Positions 8,238 to 17,398 of a stretch of 64,000 bases of DNA are shown in pieces. The stretch comes from CAXYVX01 sp049297855. GTDB lineage: Bacteria > Patescibacteriota > Saccharimonadia > Saccharimonadales > Saccharimonadaceae. The notes under the pieces are model-generated. The model was not told the origin of the DNA, ran no database searches, and was given only the letters and a program-made list of their open reading frames with translations. A program made the position numbers and the translations under genes. The stretch spans positions 1 through 64,000 of the forward strand of contig JBAQVB010000006.1 of the NCBI GenBank assembly GCA_049297855.1, given 5' to 3'. How positions within the stretch are numbered: position 1 is the stretch's first letter; every line of letters starts with the position of its first letter.

Positions 8238-10778
8238 ATGAGCTTTTATAAAAAAACTGTAACGGAAACTTTACATGAAATAGATTCGTCGCGCGATGGC
8301 TTGACTAATCGCGAAGCTGCGCGCCGGCTGAAAAAATTCGGTCTTAACGCCATCGAGCTGAAACACTCGTCGTTATTTAAAAAAATCATTGAGCCGTTTG
8401 CCAGTTTGATGATGGGCGTGTTGGCATTAGCCGGAATTTTGAGTATTTATCATCACGAATACATCGACGCGGCGATTGTTTTCGCGATGATGACGACTTC
8501 CGCCGTGATTGATTGGGTTCAGCAATACTCGACCGCCAGGATTTTACGGGCATTGAAACAGCGTGAAACCGATCCGGCGGAAGTTTTGCGCGATGGTAGT
8601 GTGACGGACGTGGATCCGGAAAAATTAGTGGTCGGCGACGTTATTGTCATGCATGAAGGTCAAAAGATTCCGGCCGATGCGCGCGTTATCGAGGATGATA
8701 ACTTGCAGGTCGATGAATCAGTTTTGACCGGTGAGAGTTTGGTGGTTCACAAATCCGACGACACATTCTCCGCGCACGACGACAAGGAAATCTATGAACA
8801 AACCAACATGCTGTTTTCCGGTAGCTTTGTGGCGACGGGTTCGGGAGTTGCAGTCGTGGTAGCGACCGGCAACCAGACCGAATTTGGTAGCATTGCCAAA
8901 TTGGCGCAACCTTCGTCCGACAATAAAAGTTCTCTACAACGAAAAGTTGACAAAATGATGCGTTACGTGATTATCGCGGTGTTCGGCGTGGTGGCCATAG
9001 CCTTTCTGATTGAGTTGGCGCGTGGCGTGAATTTAGTCGACGCCTTGAAATTCGTTTTAGCCATGGCGGTGTCGGCCGTTCCGGAGAGTTTGCCGGTCGC
9101 GATCACAGTGGTGGCGGTGTTTGGTATGCGCCGAATGGCTAAGAAAAAAGCCTTGGTGCGAAGCATGCGGGCAATTGAGAATCTCGGCCTCGTAACGACT
9201 ATTGCCACCGACAAGACCGGCACTTTGACGGAAAATAAATTACGCGTCCAAATGGTTTGGGCGCCGAATCTGCGATTATCGAGTTTTCTTTCGGTGGTGC
9301 GGCGCAGTTTAAATCGAGTGGCGGGACAAAACGCCGATCCATTGGACGGCGCGCTGGAAAATTATATTAACGAGCAGCCCGCTCAGGCTGGCGCTACGAC
9401 CGATAATGATTTGGTGGAAAATTTGCCGTTTGATTACGAATTCGCCATGAGCGGTAATATTTGGCGCTGTCGGCAAAATTTGGAATTATGCATTAAAGGT
9501 GCACCAGAAAAAATTCTATCCAGTTGCCGAGTTTCGCCAGAAATTAAGCGTTTGGCTGACGCGAAATTGCATACTTTTGCGCGCGAAGGTTACCGCGTAA
9601 TCGCGTTTGCTAAAATGTCGCTAGAGCATAGTTTTGATGACTTTAGTCGTTTTCCGCGCAATGAAAAAGCGGTTTTCATCGGTTTTGCCGCCATCGCCGA
9701 TAATTTACGCGTAGGTGTTGATCACGCCGTTTTGGATGCTCAGCGTGCCGGCATCGAAGTACGCATGATCACCGGTGACCATCTGGAAACGGCCGTCAGC
9801 ATCGCTCGCCAGGCCGGCATTGCCGATTCGGAAAACGAAGCCGTTGATGCGCATCAGCTGAATTCGGCAGATACTTCGGAATTTTCCGAACGCGTTGAGG
9901 CCGCTAAAGTGTTTGCGCGTGTCCTGCCGGAAACGAAATACAGCATCGTCACTGAATTAAATAAAGGAAATGTCACCGCGATGACCGGTGACGGTGTTAA
10001 CGACGTGCCAGCACTAACCCGGGCCAACGTCGGCGTGGCGATGGGATCGGGCGCCGCGATCGCTAAGGATGCTGCCGACATGGTGCTGCTCGATAATAAT
10101 TTCAAATCGATCGTGTCCGCCGTGCGTGAAGGTCGCATTATTTTCTCGAACATCCGGCGCATGATGGTTTATTTGATTGCGACCAACGCTGGCGAAGTTT
10201 TGACGACGCTGGGCGCGCTAATACTTGGGTTACCGTTGCCGCTGCTGGCGGTACAAATTCTATGGATCAATCTGGCGACCGACACGTTTATGACGTTGCC
10301 ACTTGGTCTCGAGGCCGGAGCGCCGGACATCATGCGTCAGCCGCCCAATAAAACCAATGCGCCGCTATTGACCGGCTATCTGTTGTCGCGCGTGATCGTG
10401 GTGGCGGTCGCGATGGCTGTCATCACGCTCGGAGTCTATGTCATATTTTGGCGCTGGCATGGTGTAGAGGTGGCGCGCGGTGCGGCCTTTTTGACGCTAA
10501 TCGCAATTCAATGGGTCGATGCGTTCGTTTTACGTGGCGAGGAATCGTTCGCCAAATTATTTACACATAAAAACACCGCGTTCATGTTGGCGTTCATTGG
10601 AACGTTCATTTTACAAACTATCATGTTGATCACGCCACTCAGTCGCGTCATGCAAGTCACAGCGGTGCATGCGGACGCCTGGATTGCCTGTTTGATCGGC
10701 GCGATCGTCATGTTAACAGTGGTGGAAATTCACAAATCGATCGGCCGACGGGTGGCTCACAATGAACGCGATGACTAA
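8238..10778 (+). CDS. P-type cation-transporting ATPase (calcium-type, P2)
   Basis: An 846-residue membrane pump that exports or imports a cation using ATP. The order is complete: N-terminal cation-ATPase domain, membrane pair, actuator with TGES (164-167), PESLP in the fourth membrane helix (282-286), phosphorylated Asp325 in DKTGT, KGAPEKI of the nucleotide domain, TGDGVNDVPAL of the hinge and a C-terminal membrane block. The PESLP and overall layout resemble Ca2+/PMR1-type pumps, but the ion is an inference. Start ATG 8238 was chosen because the promoter ends nine bases before it; the longer frame from 8085 runs through the rpsH end and the terminator. It separates rpsH from rplF. Confidence 0.92.
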   Translation: MSFYKKTVTETLHEIDSSRDGLTNREAARRLKKFGLNAIELKHSSLFKKIIEPFASLMMGVLALAGILSIYHHEYIDAAIVFAMMTTSAVIDWVQQYSTARILRALKQRETDPAEVLRDGSVTDVDPEKLVVGDVIVMHEGQKIPADARVIEDDNLQVDESVLTGESLVVHKSDDTFSAHDDKEIYEQTNMLFSGSFVATGSGVAVVVATGNQTEFGSIAKLAQPSSDNKSSLQRKVDKMMRYVIIAVFGVVAIAFLIELARGVNLVDALKFVLAMAVSAVPESLPVAITVVAVFGMRRMAKKKALVRSMRAIENLGLVTTIATDKTGTLTENKLRVQMVWAPNLRLSSFLSVVRRSLNRVAGQNADPLDGALENYINEQPAQAGATTDNDLVENLPFDYEFAMSGNIWRCRQNLELCIKGAPEKILSSCRVSPEIKRLADAKLHTFAREGYRVIAFAKMSLEHSFDDFSRFPRNEKAVFIGFAAIADNLRVGVDHAVLDAQRAGIEVRMITGDHLETAVSIARQAGIADSENEAVDAHQLNSADTSEFSERVEAAKVFARVLPETKYSIVTELNKGNVTAMTGDGVNDVPALTRANVGVAMGSGAAIAKDAADMVLLDNNFKSIVSAVREGRIIFSNIRRMMVYLIATNAGEVLTTLGALILGLPLPLLAVQILWINLATDTFMTLPLGLEAGAPDIMRQPPNKTNAPLLTGYLLSRVIVVAVAMAVITLGVYVIFWRWHGVEVARGAAFLTLIAIQWVDAFVLRGEESFAKLFTHKNTAFMLAFIGTFILQTIMLITPLSRVMQVTAVHADAWIACLIGAIVMLTVVEIHKSIGRRVAHNERDD

Positions 10779-10985
10779 TAACGCAACGTATTATCGCGTT
10801 ATCGTGGCGGCATTTTATTAGTGTCGCACGACGAAGAGTTTGAGCAACACGTCGGCGCGGAAAATTTGGCGATTTGCGGGTAGAATGCGTAATGAAACCG
10901 TTTTCGCAATGTAGTGAATGTGATTAAACTGTAAATTGACGCAAATGCTCATTAAAGTGCAGACGCGCTTCACGATAGTATTAAT

Positions 10986-11553
10986 TTAACTAGCATTTTG
11001 GCAAAAGATAGCCCCGCTAGATAATTTGCCCGAAACGGCGTTAATACCGGGCGTATATACTAGATTCATGCTACCGGATGGGGCGCAACTATAATCTTGA
11101 TAAATATGGATATGCGTTGAGTTTAGATCATAGCTCATGCCACCACTACCAACATTATATATGTATACTTGATCTGTAGGGGTAGATAATTGACCTATAT
11201 AGGCTCCCAAATTACCATCATTGGAACGGGCACTCGCGGTTGTGTTAGCTATCCAGTGGGGGGCTAGACCGAACAGCATAGCCGCTTATGCTCCCTTGAT
11301 TGTCTACTTTATATGACTCAATGGCACTCACGACTTTGCCGACATTTTGCCTAACTGCCGTATCCTTTTGCGAATTTTGTAACGCTGGCCACGCAATGAA
11401 AACAACCAAAAATATTAAACCAGCAATCGCTAAAACCAACGCAACTTCAATTATCGTAAAACCTGAATTTGAACCTTAAGTTACAGTTGAACGTCCAGAT
11501 CCTCTCTCTCCCTCTCTCTCTTGCTGGATCATGTTTTTCTCCTTCTTTTTCAT
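10986..11553 (-). pseudogene. Type IV pilin-like gene A, broken by a stop and a C6 frameshift
   Basis: One of four related pilin genes. Reading from ATG 11553 (or 11532, behind AAGGAG) the frame runs through a GA dinucleotide tract (RC of 11500-11520) and hits an in-frame TAA four codons before the cleavage site Gly-Phe-Thr. The conserved helix follows (FTIIEVALVLAIAGLIF, then WPALQNSQKD). At 11258-11263 a run of six C on the coding strand is one base too long: five would join ...YAVRSSP to HWIANTT and continue to the C-terminal IFCQNAS. The C-terminal pair of Cys (DYSC and IFC) matches the other copies. Two lesions suggest a decaying copy rather than an off-state. Confidence 0.75.
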
Positions 11554-11570
11554 ACTTTTTCGTGCCGTCC

Positions 11571-11599
11571 AGTTAATCACAAGCGAGATAGCGTGTCAA
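11571..11599 (-). promoter_or_regulatory. Promoter of pilin gene A
   Basis: On the minus strand: consensus -35 TTGACA (11599-11594), a 17-base spacer and extended -10 TG-A-TTAACT ending at 11571. The best -35 box in the window still stands before a broken gene. Confidence 0.6.
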
Positions 11600-11686
11600 G
11601 CGTCTATGGTTTTTTCGGCGAGTTTTATTGAATTTACTATGCTATCTCATTGTGTTATGGCAACGATTGGCGATCAATATGGTTAT

Positions 11687-11715
11687 TTGCTTTTCTGTTT
11701 CACGTATGCTACAAT
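11687..11715 (+). promoter_or_regulatory. Promoter of the rplF-rplO operon
   Basis: TTGCTT (11687-11692), a 17-base spacer and extended -10 TG-C-TACAAT (11707-11715). It leaves a leader of about 100 bases before rplF. Confidence 0.65.
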
Positions 11716-11825
11716 AAATCAGTAAATATCAAGCGAGTAAGGTTAAATATAAACTTTGCGACTCTATTTTCACAATAGAACAGAGATATATCTCTTATTT
11801 TACGCGCATAAAAGGAAAGGACGAA

Positions 11826-12371
11826 ATGTCAAGAATCGGAAAACTACCGGTCGTAATTCCGGCTGGTGTGACAATCACGGTTGATGATGATTTCATCACA
11901 GTCAAAGGGCCAAAAGGCGAATTGAAACAATTCACTTTGCCAGAAGTTAAAGTTAAGGTTGATGGATCGGAAGTTCAATTAACGGCCATCGACAACAGCA
12001 AGATCGCCAACAGCCGTCACGGCCTGATGCGCGCGCTGATCCAAAATATGGTGATTGGCGTGAGTCAAGGTTTCGCGAAAAAGCTCGAAATTAATGGTGT
12101 CGGTTTTCGACTCCAGAGCAAAGGTCCGCAGGAAATCGAAATGGCGCTCGGGTTTAGTCATCCGGTTGATTACAAAGCGCCCGACGGTGTTAACCTAGAC
12201 GTTGATACCAAAGGTCACATGTGGATCACGGTTAGCGGCGCCAGTAAACAACAGGTTGGCCAAGTTGCGGCGGAAATTCGCGCGCTCAAAGCGCCGGAAC
12301 CCTACAAAGGAAAAGGCATTAAATACGCCGACGAAACGATTCTTCGTAAGGCGGGAAAGACAGGTAAATAA
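11826..12371 (+). CDS. rplF: 50S ribosomal protein L6 (uL6)
   Basis: uL6, 181 residues, near the factor-binding site. It starts MSRIGKLPVVIPAGV. The second domain has the conserved GFSHPV and the C-terminal PEPYKGKGIKYADE. AAAGGAAAGGA precedes the ATG. It overlaps rplR by one base. Confidence 0.96.
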   Translation: MSRIGKLPVVIPAGVTITVDDDFITVKGPKGELKQFTLPEVKVKVDGSEVQLTAIDNSKIANSRHGLMRALIQNMVIGVSQGFAKKLEINGVGFRLQSKGPQEIEMALGFSHPVDYKAPDGVNLDVDTKGHMWITVSGASKQQVGQVAAEIRALKAPEPYKGKGIKYADETILRKAGKTGK

Positions 12372-12712
12372 TGGCTAATTTGAGTAATTTACAGTTGCGC
12401 AAAAATCGCGTACGTGCCAAAATTGGCGGAACCGCTGAGCGGCCACGCCTAACGGTCACCATTTCCAACGCCAACGTATCGGCGCAGTTAATCGATGACG
12501 TCGCGGGACAAACCCTGGCGGCGGCCACCACGGTTGGCCAGAAAATTGACGGCTCGTTATCCGATAAAGCCGCTCAAATTGGCGCGCAAATCGCCACCGT
12601 GGCTAAAAAAGCCAAAATCAGCAAAGTCGTTTTTGATCGAAACGGCCGCGCCTACGCCAAACGCTTACATGCTTTGGCTGAAGCCGCGCGTAAAGGAGGA
12701 TTGGAGTTTTAA
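12371..12712 (+). CDS. rplR: 50S ribosomal protein L18 (uL18)
   Basis: uL18, 113 residues, binds 5S rRNA with uL5. Typical parts are RVRAKIGGTAERPRLTV and VVFDRNGRAYAKRLHALAE near the C-terminus. AAAGGAGGA for rpsE lies in its last codons. Confidence 0.95.
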   Translation: MANLSNLQLRKNRVRAKIGGTAERPRLTVTISNANVSAQLIDDVAGQTLAAATTVGQKIDGSLSDKAAQIGAQIATVAKKAKISKVVFDRNGRAYAKRLHALAEAARKGGLEF

Positions 12713-12714
12713 TT

Positions 12715-13422
12715 ATGGCAGAAGAAAATACGAAGACAACAAAGCCGGTTGAGACCGCGGCGGTGGCGCAAGCCAATCGTAATGGTGAAGCGGCGACTAA
12801 TAAATTCAGTCGCGCCAAGAATTTTTCCTCGGATAATTTTACGGGTGGTCGACGCAATGATCGTGGTCGCGGTAATCGTCGTGACGGTCGTGGACGTGGT
12901 CGGCGAGACAACAAACCGGTTGACAAAACTTTCGAGGATCAGACAATTTCCATTGATCGCGTATCACGCACGGTGGCCGGTGGCCGGCGCCTGCGTTTTA
13001 AGGCGTTGGTCGTGGTTGGTGATAGAAAGAACCGCGTTGGCGTCGGTGTGGCGAAAGGCAATGACGTCCAATCGGCGATCGAAAAAGCCACAACTAAGGC
13101 TAAAAAATATTTGATCACGTTCCCGATGAACACCAAGGGCGCGACCATTCCGCACGAAGTTGAAATCAAACACGGTGGTGCGCACGTGCTGCTGAAACCG
13201 GCGGCACCGGGCACGGGTCTGATTGCGGGTGGCGTGGTGCGCTCAATTTTGGGCGTCACCGGCATCACTAATATCATCAGTAAATCACTCGGCTCGGCTA
13301 ACAAAGTTAACATCGCCTACGCGACGATTGACGCTTTGCGCACACTGCAACCGCGCGACCATTGGGTGACCACCAAAGAGGCCGCTGCTCCCGCCACGAA
13401 AGGCACGAAAGGAGATAAATAA
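12715..13422 (+). CDS. rpsE: 30S ribosomal protein S5 (uS5) with RG-rich N-terminal extension
   Basis: uS5, 235 residues compared with about 165 usually. The core begins near residue 75 (DQTISIDRVSRTVAGGRR) and contains GVGVAKGNDVQSAIEKA and the GTGLIAGGVVRSILGVTG segment. The first 70 residues are an extension with a run of Arg/Gly repeats (GRRNDRGRGNRRDGRGRGRR), resembling RGG RNA-binding tails. It is directly followed by rplO; the rpmD gene normally between them is absent, as usual in CPR bacteria. Confidence 0.95.
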   Translation: MAEENTKTTKPVETAAVAQANRNGEAATNKFSRAKNFSSDNFTGGRRNDRGRGNRRDGRGRGRRDNKPVDKTFEDQTISIDRVSRTVAGGRRLRFKALVVVGDRKNRVGVGVAKGNDVQSAIEKATTKAKKYLITFPMNTKGATIPHEVEIKHGGAHVLLKPAAPGTGLIAGGVVRSILGVTGITNIISKSLGSANKVNIAYATIDALRTLQPRDHWVTTKEAAAPATKGTKGDK

Positions 13423-13934
13423 TGAAATACAACGAATTAAAAGTCGTCGCAAAAACTGATCGCAAGCGCGTCGGTCGCGGCATCTCGAGTGGCTACGGTA
13501 AAACCGCCGGTCGTGGTACCAAGGGCCAAAACGCCCGCACGGGACACAAATTGCGCCTAACTTTCACGGGTAACACCGGCCGTAGCGGAGCTAGCTATGT
13601 GGCTAATTTGCCAAAATTACGTGGCTTCAAGAGTAAACGCGCACCCGCTCAAGTGGTCTATGCCGACGCCTTAAACCGATTTGCGAAACAATCCGTGAGT
13701 AATCAGTCGCTGTTCGAGGCTGGATTGATAGCCACGCCACATCAAACCGTTAAAGTCATCGCTGCAAAATCAGGCGATCCAACAACTTTTGCCGGTAAAT
13801 TGAACGTATCCGGTGCTAGCGCTTCCGTGGTGGCCGCCATTACGAAAAATGGTGGTGAATTCACGAAAACTGCGGTGCCTTTACCGAAGGCGTCAGCGAC
13901 GACTGAAGCTGAAACTAACACCGCAACCGACTAA
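13422..13934 (+). CDS. rplO: 50S ribosomal protein L15 (uL15)
   Basis: uL15, 170 residues against about 145, the surplus being a Thr/Ala/Glu-rich C-terminal tail. The core shows KRVGRGISSGYGKTAGRGTK and the KLRGFKSK segment. In most bacteria secY follows; here a terminator ends the operon and secY is 10 kb away. Confidence 0.95.
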   Translation: MKYNELKVVAKTDRKRVGRGISSGYGKTAGRGTKGQNARTGHKLRLTFTGNTGRSGASYVANLPKLRGFKSKRAPAQVVYADALNRFAKQSVSNQSLFEAGLIATPHQTVKVIAAKSGDPTTFAGKLNVSGASASVVAAITKNGGEFTKTAVPLPKASATTEAETNTATD

Positions 13935-13956
13935 TCGTAGCCGTTCGCGCTCGTTC

Positions 13957-13991
13957 GCCACCAGCCATCGACGCATTGCCGGTGGTTTTTT
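13957..13991 (+). terminator. Terminator after rplO
   Basis: An imperfect stem GCCACC-A-GC / GC-C-GGTGGT (left 13957-13965, right about 13978-13986) followed by six T (13986-13991). Confidence 0.75.
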
Positions 13992-14045
13992 GTCGTGACG
14001 GTGGATAACTATGACCATCCGTTGCTGGTGAATAATTCACGCTTG

Positions 14046-14054
14046 TGGTAGAAT
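14046..14054 (+). promoter_or_regulatory. Extended -10 of histidine kinase gene (leaderless)
   Basis: TG-G-TAGAAT (14046-14054) ends eight bases before ATG 14062. TTGCTG at 14022-14027 is a possible -35, but the 21-base spacer is too long, so the extended -10 probably acts alone. Confidence 0.45.
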
Positions 14055-14061
14055 GAGTTAC

Positions 14062-15630
14062 ATGGATGACCACGATCGAGACGTTAAGCGCATGGATCCT
14101 AATGAGCCGGTTTTATTTCGCTTACGTGATTTTTATGTTAAGTTTCATCGCCAAATTATTATTTTGGCCATTCTTTTGCAAATTTTTACCATCGGTATTC
14201 TACTGGCACTATTTGTGACGTTAATTACTAAACAGCCGACGTGGGAAATTATGTTAATAATAGCGGGTGTCGCCACTGTGATTGAGCTCGTCGGTGGTTT
14301 TTTGCTGATCGGTTTTACGATGCGACCGCTCAAAATTGTTAGTCGACTCATTGATCACAAATTGGATGACAACACAGAGCCCTTAAACCTCAACGAAGCC
14401 GTGTTTCATGATTTTGGCATGTCGCCTTTTACCGACAGTGTAAAACACGCTTTGGCCGGGTCAACCACCAGAGCAACCGTAAAAGCGCAGCTAAATTCTG
14501 GCATATTCGATAAAACCTCTTTAAATTTTCTCAACCGTTTGCCAATCGGGCTGATTGCGTTGAACGCGAATGGCGTCTTGGTGTTCGCCAATGCGCTGGC
14601 GCCACTAGTGCAGGGTGAGATAGAACTTGATTTTACGGGTTTCGAAGAAACCTTGTCATCGTTTTTGATTGCCGCAAAACAGAACGCGATTTCACGACAA
14701 AAATCCTGGCTACGCGTTCAGAATCATCCCCGAAAAAATGACGAAGCGGATAGCGATCGTCGGATTTACGATGTGATAGCCAGTTATGACCGCGACGCGC
14801 CAGGTGATGCGGAAACCGTTATTGTCACGATTGATCAAACCGATAGCTATCGTGATGATGAAACCGGGATGGATTTTGTTGCCCTGGCGGCGCACGAGTT
14901 GCGCAGTCCGATCACGCTGATTCGCGGTTATCTGGAGATTTTGGGCGATCAGTTGCCACACTTAACCGACCAACAGCAAAAAATCATGGATTCACTGAAT
15001 GTCAGCGCTCACCGCTTATCGAGTTACGTTTCAAATGTTTTGAACGTTAGCCATTTCGATCATCGTCATTTGCAACTTGAACTCAAAGAAGTTAGCGTTG
15101 ATACTATCATCAGCGATATCCGCTCTGACATGGAATTACGCGCCCGCACGGTTGGGCGAAAACTTATTTTCAATATCCCAAATGATCTGCCGACGGTCGC
15201 AGCCGACCGTTCGTCGATTTCCGAAGTCGTGTCTAATCTGATAGATAATGCTGTTAAATATTCACATGACGGCGGATTGGTAGAAGTTTCGGCCAAAACA
15301 GCGGGCGATTTCGTTGATATTGCAGTGGCCGATCAGGGCATCGGTATTCCGGGCAATGTAGCGGAGCATTTGTTTGACAAATTTTACAGATCGCACAAGA
15401 GCTCCAGTGTGGTTGGTGGCACCGGTCTCGGCCTCTATATTTCGCGCGCCATCGTCGAGAGTCACGGCGGTCATATCTCGGTGGAATCGGTCGAGGATAA
15501 AGGGTCGATCTTTACGTTTAGCTTGCCGATTTTTGCGAGCGTCGCAGATAAAATCGCTAGCGGTAACAACGTTGAACTAATTCGCGACAACGAACCGCGC
15601 ATCAATAATCACGGTTTCACCGAATCATAA
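14062..15630 (+). CDS. Membrane sensor histidine kinase
   Basis: A 522-residue kinase. Two membrane helices lie at about 31-55 and 62-86, joined by a very short external loop, then a cytoplasmic PAS-like region (about 150-265), the dimerisation domain with phosphorylated His278 in AAHELRSPI and a HATPase domain with SNLIDNAVKYS (N box), DQGIGI (G1) and GTGLGLY (G2). The tiny external loop suggests sensing within the membrane or inside the cell. ATG 14062 fits the promoter better than 14053, which overlaps the -10 box. No regulator gene is adjacent; the closest is at 17399, beyond a second kinase. Confidence 0.9.
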   Translation: MDDHDRDVKRMDPNEPVLFRLRDFYVKFHRQIIILAILLQIFTIGILLALFVTLITKQPTWEIMLIIAGVATVIELVGGFLLIGFTMRPLKIVSRLIDHKLDDNTEPLNLNEAVFHDFGMSPFTDSVKHALAGSTTRATVKAQLNSGIFDKTSLNFLNRLPIGLIALNANGVLVFANALAPLVQGEIELDFTGFEETLSSFLIAAKQNAISRQKSWLRVQNHPRKNDEADSDRRIYDVIASYDRDAPGDAETVIVTIDQTDSYRDDETGMDFVALAAHELRSPITLIRGYLEILGDQLPHLTDQQQKIMDSLNVSAHRLSSYVSNVLNVSHFDHRHLQLELKEVSVDTIISDIRSDMELRARTVGRKLIFNIPNDLPTVAADRSSISEVVSNLIDNAVKYSHDGGLVEVSAKTAGDFVDIAVADQGIGIPGNVAEHLFDKFYRSHKSSSVVGGTGLGLYISRAIVESHGGHISVESVEDKGSIFTFSLPIFASVADKIASGNNVELIRDNEPRINNHGFTES

Positions 15631-15639
15631 ACCGGTGAT

Positions 15640-15668
15640 TTGGCGATTGAAGGCTAATTTGATAAAAT
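15640..15668 (+). promoter_or_regulatory. Promoter of tRNA-Glu
   Basis: TTGGCG (15640-15645), 17 bases, extended -10 TG-A-TAAAAT ending at 15668. The tRNA begins 12 bases later. Confidence 0.65.
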
Positions 15669-15679
15669 ATATCCGTTAT

Positions 15680-15754
15680 GGTTCGATCGTCTAACGGTTA
15701 GGACATCAGGTTCTCATCCTGACAATCCGGGTTCGATTCCCGGTCGGATCACCA
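15680..15754 (+). tRNA. tRNA-Glu (CUC anticodon)
   Basis: A full cloverleaf of 75 bases. The acceptor GGTTCGA pairs with TCGGATC using two G-T pairs. The anticodon stem TCAGG/CCTGA encloses TTCTCAT, giving CTC, which reads GAG. The T arm CCGGG TTCGATT CCCGG is perfect, and CCA is encoded. Confidence 0.95.
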
Positions 15755-16063
15755 GAATTTTGTCAAATCATTTGCCGTTGAATTAGATGCGTCTAAAGAA
15801 TTTATCGAAAAATATCAGTTCAGCCGCGACAAAACCGGTAGAGAATTAGCATCGCAACGGCTTAATTGTGGCGACATTGGATGGCATTGGTTTGGTTTGA
15901 TTTTTTACGTGTGTTTTTTATTGTAATGTACGCGACTGCACGATATCATCAGGCGTGGATCAGTTGTTTTCATACTTTACCAGCGAAATCACCAGTTCGG
16001 TGCAATTTGGCACTTTTTATTTTGGGCTGATTCTGTTAAAATGTCTATGGTAAAGGATATTTG
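15755..16063 (+). other. Intergenic region between tRNA-Glu and second kinase
   Basis: No gene is supported in these 309 bases. An extended -10 TG-T-TAAAAT (16034-16042) lies about 20 bases before the kinase start, without a convincing -35. An AAAGGA site is at 16052-16057. Confidence 0.45.
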
Positions 16064-17326
16064 GTGGGATTTTTAGATCATTTGGTGAACAAAAAAGCAT
16101 ATAACGCGCGAACGTCGCAGCTGTCGACTGAGCGCGGTGATTTAGCTGACGCCGTTATTCATGAAATTAGCGAAGGCGTAGTCGTGACGGACGATAAAGG
16201 GATTATTTCCTTGTTTAATTCGGGCGCGGCGACGCTGACTGGTTGGAAAACGGATGAGGTAATTAATTTGGATTACAGAACGGTTTTTAAGTTGTTTGAT
16301 AAAACGAAGCACCCACTAGCGGATGCGGCCAATCCGATTATCGAATCGCAACGCTCCCAGGCGCCAGCCTCCAACAATGATTGTTATCTCGAAACCAGGT
16401 CTGGCAACCAGCTTTTAATTTCCATGAGCGCGATGCCGTTGTTAAAATCCGTGCGCGATAAGTTAAGCAAGCAAGACGTTGTTCAGATGAGTAATCTAGT
16501 AATCACGTTTCGTGATGTGACAGCGGAACGCGCCGACCAAAATCAACAAACCGAATTCATTTCCACCGCCAGTCACGAGATGCGCACACCGGTAGCAATT
16601 ATTGAAGGATACCTGGCGATGCTACTTAATCCGACGACATCAACGGTCGATGCGCGCGGTTTAGGCTACGCGAAAAAGGCTCATGAGGCGGCACAACATC
16701 TGGGTCGTTTGTTCCAGGATTTGTTGGACGTGACCAAGGCGGATGATCATCGTACGCTCACTAACATGATTTTAGTAAACGCCGGCGATGCAGCTAAACA
16801 AGTGGTGCAAGAGTTTCAACCGATGGCTGCACGCAAGTCGCTGCGCCTAACTTACGATCAGAACGACGGTATCAGCGTCGATCATGGTGACAGAGTAATC
16901 GTGCCACTTTACGTCATCTATGTTGATTACGATCAGCTCAAGGAAATTTTGGGTAATTTAGTGGAAAACGCTCTTAAGTATACCAAAATGGGTGGTGTGA
17001 CGGTTGGGGTGCGAGATGATGCGGGCCGGGTGCGCTTTGAGGTGCGTGACACTGGTATCGGCATCCCGCCAGAGGATTTGCCGCATCTGTTTCAGAAGTT
17101 TTACCGCGTCGATAATTCGGACACACGCGAAATCGGTGGCACTGGGCTAGGATTATATTTGATCAAGAAACTGGCGAACAATATGGGTGGAGAAGTTGGG
17201 GTAGAGAGTCATTACGGTCGCGGTTCAACTTTTTGGGTGGAATTCGATAATTTGACGCGTGACGAAGCTATTCAAAAGGCTCGAATTATTAATCAACGAA
17301 ATAAAACGGCGGCCACCCACCAATGA
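16064..17326 (+). CDS. Cytoplasmic PAS-domain histidine kinase
   Basis: A 420-residue kinase without membrane helices. A PAS domain covers about 28-155 (EGVVVTDDKGIISLFN, then TGWKTDEVI and FRDVTAER). The dimerisation motif is STASHEMRTPVAI with His171, followed by the N box NLVENALKYT, DTGIGI and GTGLGLYL. The start is taken as GTG 16064, six bases after AAAGGA; TTG 16061 is an alternative. The downstream response regulator (17399) has its own promoter but is the obvious partner. Confidence 0.9.
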   Translation: MGFLDHLVNKKAYNARTSQLSTERGDLADAVIHEISEGVVVTDDKGIISLFNSGAATLTGWKTDEVINLDYRTVFKLFDKTKHPLADAANPIIESQRSQAPASNNDCYLETRSGNQLLISMSAMPLLKSVRDKLSKQDVVQMSNLVITFRDVTAERADQNQQTEFISTASHEMRTPVAIIEGYLAMLLNPTTSTVDARGLGYAKKAHEAAQHLGRLFQDLLDVTKADDHRTLTNMILVNAGDAAKQVVQEFQPMAARKSLRLTYDQNDGISVDHGDRVIVPLYVIYVDYDQLKEILGNLVENALKYTKMGGVTVGVRDDAGRVRFEVRDTGIGIPPEDLPHLFQKFYRVDNSDTREIGGTGLGLYLIKKLANNMGGEVGVESHYGRGSTFWVEFDNLTRDEAIQKARIINQRNKTAATHQ

Positions 17327-17333
17327 TCGTTGG

Positions 17334-17362
17334 TTGCATAAAATAAGCATGGGTGCTATGAT
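17334..17362 (+). promoter_or_regulatory. Promoter of response regulator gene
   Basis: TTGCAT (17334-17339), a 17-base spacer and extended -10 TG-C-TATGAT (17354-17362). Confidence 0.65.
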
Positions 17363-17398
17363 TGGTTAAATCATAAATAATGAAAGGGACGGGCGAGC

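Noticed and set aside
10892..10927. An 11-codon ORF with CSEC after a TAGAAT box
   Set aside because: Too short, no -35 box, and no similarity to the nearby pilin; could easily be chance.
11500..11520. The GA/CT dinucleotide tract as a phase switch for pilin A
   Set aside because: The ochre codon lies downstream of the tract in the pilin frame, so no change of tract length can open the gene.
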